From contig JAFGWO010000039.1 in NCBI GenBank assembly GCA_016937135.1, forward strand, positions 1 through 7,198: DNA of 7,198 nt, read 5' to 3'. A model generated the notes under the pieces. It had not been told where the DNA came from. It saw only the letters and a list, made by a program, of their open reading frames with translations, and ran no database searches. The translations under genes were made by a program, and so were the position numbers. Origin of the DNA: Pseudomonadota bacterium (GTDB lineage Bacteria; BMS3Abin14). This document shows positions 1 through 5,612 of the stretch, in pieces (positions within the stretch are counted from its first letter, which is position 1; each line of letters opens with the position of its first letter).

Positions 1-677
1 GTGATCCCCCGTCCCCTCTCCCGGAGAAGGGACTCTCTGTTCTCAACTATCGGGATTCCCTGAATCGGCCTCAGGGCTGATGAGAGAATGGACTCCATCC
101 TCTCGCTGAAACCTTCCGCGAAAAGAGGCGCCATTTCTTCCGGATCCAGATCCAGCCCGACCTTTTCAATGAGGGTGCCCGAAGCCACGAGGCGGTCGGA
201 AACAACATCCGATCGCTGCAACTCCAGCTCCCTGTCAAGGCCCACTCTGTCCGCGGGGGATGCAACCCGGATTTCCTCCCGGAAAAGTTCCTCGGCCACC
301 CGTTGGGAAATAACCGTTTCCCTCATGGCCCGCAAAAATTCCCTGACGATCTGGTAATTTTTCAAGGTCTGATCCTGGTCGTAATCGTAAACGGCCGGGA
401 CTTGCGCGGCGGCCTCCTTTTTTCGGGTTGCTGTGGTGTCCTCGTCCTCAACCAGGAACGACCTCGTTGCCCTTATGTCCCTCTGGGCGATGCTGCCGGG
501 ACTGTATGCGGCGATCTGCAGGGCGCGGGACGGAAGTAGAAGATAGGTCACAAGGCATACTGTGATCCAGAAAAGCAGGGACAGCTGGACCTCGCGGTTC
601 CACCCGAGATGAATCCTCAGTCGCCGGGACCTCAAGGGCGTCTTGTCGCTCTTTCTGGAAACTGTCCTTTTGCCCAA
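1..677 (-). CDS. 7TMR-HD (PgpH/YqfF-type) membrane HD hydrolase, N-terminal part
   Basis: Partial gene: 225 codons are visible and the C-terminus lies beyond position 1. A basic N-terminus is followed by one membrane segment at about residues 32-48 (LSLLFWITVCLVTYLLL). Next comes the start of the extracytoplasmic 7TMR-HDED domain, recognisable from Y58-S-P, then FLVEDEDTTATRKKEAA and VPAVYDYD (about 74-100). In this family the missing part holds several membrane helices and a cytoplasmic HD domain. Characterised members (Listeria PgpH) hydrolyse cyclic di-AMP; that activity is not shown for this branch. The start is a TTG one base after the phoH stop. It has an AAGGGG ribosome site 7 nt upstream, inside the end of phoH, so translation is probably coupled. 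The phoH-7TMR-HD order is the usual one and is often followed by ybeY. Family assignment is firm; the enzymatic role is inferred. Confidence 0.9.
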   Translation of the reverse strand, partial: MGKRTVSRKSDKTPLRSRRLRIHLGWNREVQLSLLFWITVCLVTYLLLPSRALQIAAYSPGSIAQRDIRATRSFLVEDEDTTATRKKEAAAQVPAVYDYDQDQTLKNYQIVREFLRAMRETVISQRVAEELFREEIRVASPADRVGLDRELELQRSDVVSDRLVASGTLIEKVGLDLDPEEMAPLFAEGFSERMESILSSALRPIQGIPIVENRESLLRERGRGI

Positions 678-678
678 T

Positions 679-1623
679 TCAGATCCCCTTTTTCTCGTAG
701 GCCCTGATGATCTCCTGGACCAGGGGATGTCGGACAGCGTCGGTCTCATTGAACAGAACGAAGCTGATCCCCTCGATGCCTTCCAGAATTTCCATGACCT
801 GTATAAGCCCGGAGGAGCTTCTTACCGGCAGATCGATCTGGGTGATGTCACCGGTGATCACCGCCCTGGAATCGAATCCAAGACGAGTGAGAAACATCTT
901 CATCTGTTCAGCCGTGGTGTTCTGGGCTTCATCGAGGATGACGAAGGAGTCATTCAGCGTCCTGCCCCTCATAAAGGCCAGGGGAGCGATCTCGATCACT
1001 CCCCTTTCCACCAGTTTCAAGGCTTTTTCGGCGGACATCATATCAAAAAGGGCATCGTAAAGGGGCCGGAGGTAGGGGTTGACCTTTTCATACATATCCC
1101 CCGGAAGAAAACCCAGCTTCTCACCCGCTTCCACCGCAGGACGGGTAAGGATGATCCGACTCACTTCTTTGGATATCAGGGCTCGCACGGCCGCGGCCAT
1201 GGCCAGATAAGTTTTCCCCGTACCTGCGGGGCCGATCCCGAAGACGATGTCGTCCTGCCTGATTCTCTCAAGATAGGTTCTCTGGTTTCGGCTTTTGGGC
1301 ATCACCGATTTGCGCGGGGTCAGAACGAGGGATTCCACGGCGAGCTCCGTCGGACCCATCCCGTCCCCGTTGACCATGCGGCGGAAAAGGACTTCCATCT
1401 CCCGGCGGGTTGGACGAGCCCCCTGGTCGATGCTGCGCAGGACATCCGAGAGAAGACGGGCCACCTCCTCCACCCTGGTATCCGGCCCGTCGAGATAGAG
1501 GGCGTCCCCCCGGACGCCAACTCTTACCCCTGTCAAGCGCTCGATCATCCTGAGGTTCCCGTCCAGATCCCCGGACAGAATCCTGGCCTGTTCCTCACTT
1601 TCAACCTGAAGAGTTTTTTTCAA
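679..1623 (-). CDS. phoH: PhoH-family P-loop ATPase
   Basis: A 314-residue protein of normal length for the PhoH/YbeZ family. Residues 1 to about 100 form the small N-terminal nucleic-acid-binding-like domain. The ATPase core follows, with Walker A GPAGTGKT at 131-138, the family signature TRPAVEAGEKLGFLPGD at 160-176, MRGRTLND at 218-225, Walker B FVILDE at 227-232 followed by AQN, and the sensor-like VITGDITQIDLP segment. The protein is cytoplasmic. PhoH proteins are linked to RNA metabolism and usually sit beside ybeY, but their precise reaction is unsettled. The start is TTG at 1623, overlapping the TGA of the upstream DUF4388 gene by 4 bases, with GGGG about 8 nt before it. This arrangement suggests translational coupling. 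The gene ends in TGA. No frameshift or missing motif was seen. Confidence 0.96.
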   Translation of the reverse strand: MKKTLQVESEEQARILSGDLDGNLRMIERLTGVRVGVRGDALYLDGPDTRVEEVARLLSDVLRSIDQGARPTRREMEVLFRRMVNGDGMGPTELAVESLVLTPRKSVMPKSRNQRTYLERIRQDDIVFGIGPAGTGKTYLAMAAAVRALISKEVSRIILTRPAVEAGEKLGFLPGDMYEKVNPYLRPLYDALFDMMSAEKALKLVERGVIEIAPLAFMRGRTLNDSFVILDEAQNTTAEQMKMFLTRLGFDSRAVITGDITQIDLPVRSSSGLIQVMEILEGIEGISFVLFNETDAVRHPLVQEIIRAYEKKGI

Positions 1624-2825
1624 TCCTGATTCCCCGGGGGGACAATGGTGGGCCCGTTCGCGCCCCAGTGGATCCCGTAAGGGCTGTTGAAAGGATAATA
1701 AACATCCGATTCGAGGACAAACCCTGCGGTGTAGAGATCATTCAGGTCCTCCGGGTATGACCCTTTTTCCAGCCTGTAGGCCTCCATGGCAAGGATCAAT
1801 CTTTTCGACTGGGCATCGGCGATGGCCTCCCGGACAATGCGGGATTTTTCCGAGGCGACCTGGGCGAAAAAGCCCAGACGCGTCGCCGACGCGGCCAGAA
1901 CAGCAAAAAGGACAAAGACCAGAAGTCCTGTAAAAACAAGACCTGCCACCAGGGTCAAGACCCCTTTCCGCCTCCTGGTTTCCTCCTCTTGCTCCTGATT
2001 TTTGGGCTTGCTAAGGGGGACCTTCACGGGTTTGACCAAACCAAAACCGGCGAGATCCTGAAGCGCCTTGGACGCTTCAAACTCCCCGAGCAGGGACCTG
2101 TAGGAAATTTCGGAAACCGTGTATTGCCCATTGACGAGATCAAACACCCTTTCCTGGTCGGGGGAAAGGACGACGCGGTCATTTTCGGCCGCCTTGGGTT
2201 TTTCTTCCCCGCCCAGATCAAAATCAGGGCCTTGAGGGGGATTTTCTTTCATTTCGGAACGTCGGAGAATCCTTGACTCCGCTTCCGGCACCTTGTCAAA
2301 GACCATCTCTATGGATGGAATCCTGGCCCGGACACCGGGCCATTCATCGATGATCCTGGCGGCTTCCATCAGAATGAATTCCGCCGGCATGGGAGAGATG
2401 AACTGTTTGTCGTAGGAAATTTTCGTGGTCTCGAAACGGTAGGTCCCGCTCGTCCACTGGAAAATCCTGAAAAGGGTCTCCTTGATCTGGAAAAGAAGGG
2501 CCTGGCGAAAAATCTCCTCGGTGAGATATTTTTTCTCCGTAAGGACAACCCCAAGCTTCCTGGCCGTCCTTTCCTGCTCCTGAAGACACTGGGCAAGGCG
2601 CCCCTGATCGAGGACCCCCGCCTTGAGGAGGATGTCCCCCACCCGTTCCTTTTCATGGGTTTTTTCGGACCCGGCCTCGGCCCCGACCACCTTCCCCTCA
2701 TCGAAAGTCACGGAGACGCTCTTTCCCTTGTCTTCTAAATACAGGATGCCCGTCTTCCTCTGGTGGGAGATCAGCTGGAAGATATCGGAGAGACCAAAGT
2801 CCCTGAGCGTTCCCTTCAAGGCCAT
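1620..2825 (-). CDS. DUF4388 (PATAN-type) protein with membrane anchor and pseudopilin-like tail
   Basis: A 401-residue protein. Residues 1 to about 160 match DUF4388: it opens with the typical LKGTLRDFGLSDIFQLI, then KTGILYL and FDEGKVVGAE. A helical stretch (about 61-120, RVGDILLKAGVLD) resembles the N-terminal domain of GspE/MshE ATPases. Residues about 215-266 (LSPDQERVFDLVNGQYTVSEI) look like the winged-helix segment often found after DUF4388. A charged linker leads to one strong membrane segment at about 288-312. The tail after it, with AMEAYRLEKGSYPEDLNDLY at 346-365, resembles the periplasmic part of GspG-like pseudopilins. DUF4388 proteins are generally linked to signalling, gliding or secretion regulation; no reaction is known. 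The ATG has GGAG about 9-12 nt upstream, and the gene begins 4 bases after the preceding stop. The N-terminal call is strong and the tail call is tentative. Confidence 0.88.
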   Translation of the reverse strand: MALKGTLRDFGLSDIFQLISHQRKTGILYLEDKGKSVSVTFDEGKVVGAEAGSEKTHEKERVGDILLKAGVLDQGRLAQCLQEQERTARKLGVVLTEKKYLTEEIFRQALLFQIKETLFRIFQWTSGTYRFETTKISYDKQFISPMPAEFILMEAARIIDEWPGVRARIPSIEMVFDKVPEAESRILRRSEMKENPPQGPDFDLGGEEKPKAAENDRVVLSPDQERVFDLVNGQYTVSEISYRSLLGEFEASKALQDLAGFGLVKPVKVPLSKPKNQEQEEETRRRKGVLTLVAGLVFTGLLVFVLFAVLAASATRLGFFAQVASEKSRIVREAIADAQSKRLILAMEAYRLEKGSYPEDLNDLYTAGFVLESDVYYPFNSPYGIHWGANGPTIVPPGNQD

Positions 2826-2829
2826 TTGA

Positions 2830-4836
2830 TCACTTCTCCTCCAGACGGTCCCCGATCTTTTTCAGGGCAAAAAGATAGTAGGCAACCAAAAAGAGACCGA
2901 AAACAATCCTGGAAGAAAAACCCGCCTCGATTTGGAGGGAAGTGGTGGACCTGAAAAATCCGTGCCAGAAAACCCACTTCGACCAGAAGAAGACGGAAAG
3001 AGTGATAAAAACCAGGGACTGCCACCCCGCGCCCAGATAGCTGTGGCCGAGACCCGGAAAGAGAACGGTGGCAAACCTCGAGATGAGAGCCTTCCTTTTG
3101 TTGAAGCTCAAAATCTGCATCATTTTCCTGACCCTGCCAGCGGGGTCGACCCCGCTCCGGACAATGAAGATCTGACGGCATTGAGCACAAAGGCCGTCCC
3201 TGGCCGACTGGCTGCATCGATGACAGTGCAGATGGCCGCATTTCCGGCATCTTGCCGCCCCACGGAAATTTCGCCCCGCCAGACCACCGAGGTAAACAAC
3301 GGCACAGGCCCCCAGGAAGAGAAGCCAGGAACCCCGGAAGGGGATCTTCGGCACAATCCCTGCCCAAAGCCGGTTCCGGTAATCGTGACCCTGGGTGGTC
3401 AGGGAAAGGGAATCTACGAGGGTGGCCCCCATCCCGCGAAAAATATCCATGGTGATCCTCTGAACCGTGGCTTGCTGGGATTCCATGAGCATTTCGGTCA
3501 AGGCCGGGGATCGTTCCTGGGCTATCCTGAACTCCGTCTCCCCCTCTTCGAGCTGAAGGTTTTCCCTTAACGCCTGACTCAGGTTGTAATGGATCCTGGG
3601 GTCGTCCTTGTATCGGAGAGCATCCCTGTAATGGGCAATGGCCTGTTCAATCCTGCCTGTCCCGAGAAGAATATTCCCCAGGTTATTCAGATATCTTGGG
3701 GAAAACGGGGTGATTTCCATGGCCCGCCTCAGAAGGGATTCAGCCTCCTTCATGTTGCCGGACCTTTTGAGGACCAGGGACATCGCCGCGAGCACCTCGC
3801 TGTCCTCGGCATCCCGGACACGATAATAGTGAAGCTCATCCAGGGTTTGCGAACCTTCCCCTCCCCTTTCCGCCTTATAAATCGCGAGGGATCTTGAATC
3901 GGAGAAATAGTCCCTGCCGAGGGAGAGGACATGGAGAAAAGCGGGGACGGAAGCCATCAGAACAAGGGCGATCATGACGGCCAAACGTTCCCTGGAAGAG
4001 AGATGAAGGACCATCAGCAGGGCAAGGAGGATCACCCAGAGAACGAGGGACATTCCGGAAACCAGGACAGCGCCCAGGAGGACCAGAAAGGAAAGGATCA
4101 ACACCCAGTGGGGCACCTTGACGAGATGCGAAAGATCGTGGGAAAGGCGGGGTACAACCCTCAAAAATAACAGGAAAATGGTAAGGGATGACCCCACCGC
4201 CAGTCCCAGCAGCAGCCACAGGGCGAAATCAAGGACCCACGGGAATAAAGAACGGAAATCCTTTAAAAACGCGCCTGTCCCCTCAAGAATGGCATCCAGG
4301 GCCGACAGGGCGCGCAGCTGGTTCTGGCTCCAGATGGTCCTCGCCTTCTGGAAATGGGGCCCGGGTGTGTCGGGGGCGAGATCTCTGGCAATGGAAATGA
4401 TTTCCAGGGAGTCCTCGAACCGGTTTTCCTTCCTGGCCAGGGAGGCCTCTTTCAGAAGAGCTATGGAAGGCAGATAAAGGTTGGGGATTCCGTGGTCTTT
4501 CCTGTAGGCGATCACCCTTTCAAGACTCTCGGAAGCCGCTCTGAAATTCCCCCGCAATATCCCCTGCCGATAGGAAAACCAGTCCTCTTCCCAAGGGGAC
4601 CTGGGGAACCTGGACTTTCCGACGACGATGGCGGACCCATCGCCGGCCGCCCCCCCTTCTTCCTGGTCCTGGAGTTTCAGAACCTCGGACAAGGGAAAAT
4701 CCACCGTCACATCGCTGACTTCGATAGCGAAGGCAAAGGACGCAAGAAGGAGAATTGCCCCCGGCAGGACAGAAAGGGAAAAACACCGAAAGCGCTTCAT
4801 CGCGGTTTGGGTTTTACCGGCCTTCCCTGACGGCAT
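2830..4836 (-). CDS. Multi-pass membrane TPR protein with Cys-rich zinc-type motif
   Basis: A 668-residue protein of unknown function. From the first Met it has a secretion signal or anchor (about 16-37, ending AFA), an extracytoplasmic helical region (about 85-190) that may be TPR-like, then four predicted membrane segments (about 200-227, 243-260, 262-278, 284-303). A clear TPR block follows at about 339-445 (NMKEAESLLRRAMEITPFSP, then RYLNNLGNILLGTGRIEQAI). After another membrane segment (501-520) come six cysteines, C530, C533, C538, C541, C550 and C553, spaced as three CxxC pairs and likely to bind zinc. The C-terminus has PGLGHSYLG and two further hydrophobic segments. The chosen start has GGAAG 7 nt upstream and overlaps the upstream gene by 23 bases. 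An alternative is the ATG at 4800, which gives a tidier signal peptide but lacks a ribosome site. The gene ends in TGA. Confidence 0.87.
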   Translation of the reverse strand: MPSGKAGKTQTAMKRFRCFSLSVLPGAILLLASFAFAIEVSDVTVDFPLSEVLKLQDQEEGGAAGDGSAIVVGKSRFPRSPWEEDWFSYRQGILRGNFRAASESLERVIAYRKDHGIPNLYLPSIALLKEASLARKENRFEDSLEIISIARDLAPDTPGPHFQKARTIWSQNQLRALSALDAILEGTGAFLKDFRSLFPWVLDFALWLLLGLAVGSSLTIFLLFLRVVPRLSHDLSHLVKVPHWVLILSFLVLLGAVLVSGMSLVLWVILLALLMVLHLSSRERLAVMIALVLMASVPAFLHVLSLGRDYFSDSRSLAIYKAERGGEGSQTLDELHYYRVRDAEDSEVLAAMSLVLKRSGNMKEAESLLRRAMEITPFSPRYLNNLGNILLGTGRIEQAIAHYRDALRYKDDPRIHYNLSQALRENLQLEEGETEFRIAQERSPALTEMLMESQQATVQRITMDIFRGMGATLVDSLSLTTQGHDYRNRLWAGIVPKIPFRGSWLLFLGACAVVYLGGLAGRNFRGAARCRKCGHLHCHRCSQSARDGLCAQCRQIFIVRSGVDPAGRVRKMMQILSFNKRKALISRFATVLFPGLGHSYLGAGWQSLVFITLSVFFWSKWVFWHGFFRSTTSLQIEAGFSSRIVFGLFLVAYYLFALKKIGDRLEEK

Positions 4837-5230
4837 CGAGATACTTCCACTTCAGCTCGGCGGAGGCGCTTTTGATCAGCTTTTCCTCCTCATCGGTCAG
4901 GTTTCCTTTGGTTTTGCTGATCATCATATCGATGATATCGATGGTCTGCTGGGCGGCCTGGAGATTTTTATCGACCTGGCCCGTCATCGGATCGGCCATA
5001 TCCCCCATCTGAATCAACGCCGAACTGAAAAGGGAAAAGATAAAAGTGGAGAAATCAACCTTGGTCCCACCCTTGCCCTGTTCGGCGGCCTTTTCTTCTT
5101 CTTTTAGGGCCTGATCAGCAATGGTTTCCGGCGAGGGGGCCGGAGGGCCATCCTCGTCCTTTCCCTTACCGGAGGAAGTCCTTCTGTCCTCGACCTTGAA
5201 GGTCTTTTGATCCTTCTCGTTCTCAGCCAT
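4814..5230 (-). CDS. DUF1844 domain protein
   Basis: A 138-residue, highly charged protein. The first 57 residues are low-complexity and rich in Lys, Glu, Gly and Pro, probably disordered. Residues 59 to about 133 are a full DUF1844 domain: DFSTFIFSLFSSALIQMGD, then DPMTGQVDKNL, then QTIDIIDMMISKTKGNLTDEE. There is no signal peptide, so it is probably cytoplasmic. DUF1844 has no known function; the family is common in deltaproteobacteria and related groups. The ATG has GGAG 7 nt upstream. It is the first gene of the five-gene operon and follows a plausible promoter about 110 bases upstream. It ends in TAA, 23 bases inside the next gene if that gene uses its first Met. Confidence 0.92.
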   Translation of the reverse strand: MAENEKDQKTFKVEDRRTSSGKGKDEDGPPAPSPETIADQALKEEEKAAEQGKGGTKVDFSTFIFSLFSSALIQMGDMADPMTGQVDKNLQAAQQTIDIIDMMISKTKGNLTDEEEKLIKSASAELKWKYLDAVREGR

Positions 5231-5343
5231 CGATATGCTCCGTTTTTCCGCGCTGGTTCAGGTTCCCTTTGATAACCATCGCCCCGACTTTCCCCTTGAT
5301 CTCCCGGGACCGCCGGATCCGATGGATCTTTAAACACGGTTGC

Positions 5344-5373
5344 AATATACCAATTTTGTCGTGCCGGTGGCAA
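5344..5373 (-). promoter_or_regulatory. Putative sigma70-type promoter of the DUF1844-to-7TMR-HD operon
   Basis: On the minus strand, TTGCCA (5373-5368; 5 of 6 match to TTGACA) is followed after 18 nt by TATATT (5349-5344; 5 of 6 match to TATAAT). Transcription would start near 5337 and leave a leader of about 105 nt before the DUF1844 ATG. No riboswitch or attenuator was recognised in that leader. Sequence match only. Confidence 0.5.
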
Positions 5374-5399
5374 GAAAACTGAGAAAACTCAGAAAAGCA

Positions 5400-5462
5400 G
5401 TTCAGAGTTTAGAGTTCAGAGTCGCAAGTTCAGAACCCAGAGTCGCAAGTTCAGAGTCCAGA
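5400..5462. repeat. Three tandem 21-bp units (GTTCAGA-type intergenic repeat)
   Basis: Units are 5400-5420, 5421-5441 and 5442-5462. The last two match at 19 of 21 positions and both contain GTCGCAAGTTCAGA; the first matches the third at about 15 of 21. The shared core is GTTCAGA followed by a variant ending CAGA. The block is flanked by 9-bp direct repeats GAAAAGCAG (5392-5400 and 5464-5472). A perfect 5-bp hairpin, CTGAG-AAAA-CTCAG, lies just outside it. There is no coding signal. The array resembles low-complexity repeats expanded by slippage; a function is not evident. Confidence 0.8.
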
Positions 5463-5612
5463 GGAAAAGCAGGAAGTGCACTTCAGGCAGCGTCTAACCT
5501 CTGACGGTATTCTTTCCAATCAACCATCCTCCGCGTCTTCCAGTCTCCGCGTTCGCTCCCCTTTTCCGGCTTTTCCCCTCTTCCCTCTTTTCTTTTCCCT
5601 TCCCTCTCCTGC
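5463..5612. other. Gene-free spacer with palindrome, octamer repeat and pyrimidine tract
   Basis: No gene is seen between the redox gene and the operon leader. The stretch holds a perfect 12-bp palindrome GAAGTGCACTTC (5473-5484), two copies of CTCCGCGT 16 bp apart (5529-5536 and 5545-5552), and an almost pure pyrimidine tract on the plus strand (about 5551-5610, purine-rich in the transcribed sense). No GC-rich hairpin followed by a T-run was found after the redox gene, so its transcription end is unclear. Confidence 0.6.

Noticed and set aside
643..1629. Plus-strand open frame of 328 codons opposite phoH
   Set aside because: It mirrors a GC-rich conserved gene; all PhoH motifs are on the minus strand, and no family is recognisable in the plus frame.
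5223..5279. 18-codon minus-strand ORF (MVIKGNLNQRGKTEHIDG) overlapping the DUF1844 start
   Set aside because: It has no well-placed ribosome site and no attenuator-like structure around it. A leader peptide is possible but not supported.
5400..5462. CRISPR array
   Set aside because: Units are contiguous with no unique spacers, are only 21 bp long, and have diverged from one another.
5485..5612. Intrinsic terminator after the selenoprotein gene
   Set aside because: I looked for a GC-rich stem followed by a T-run in the minus sense and found only purine-rich sequence.
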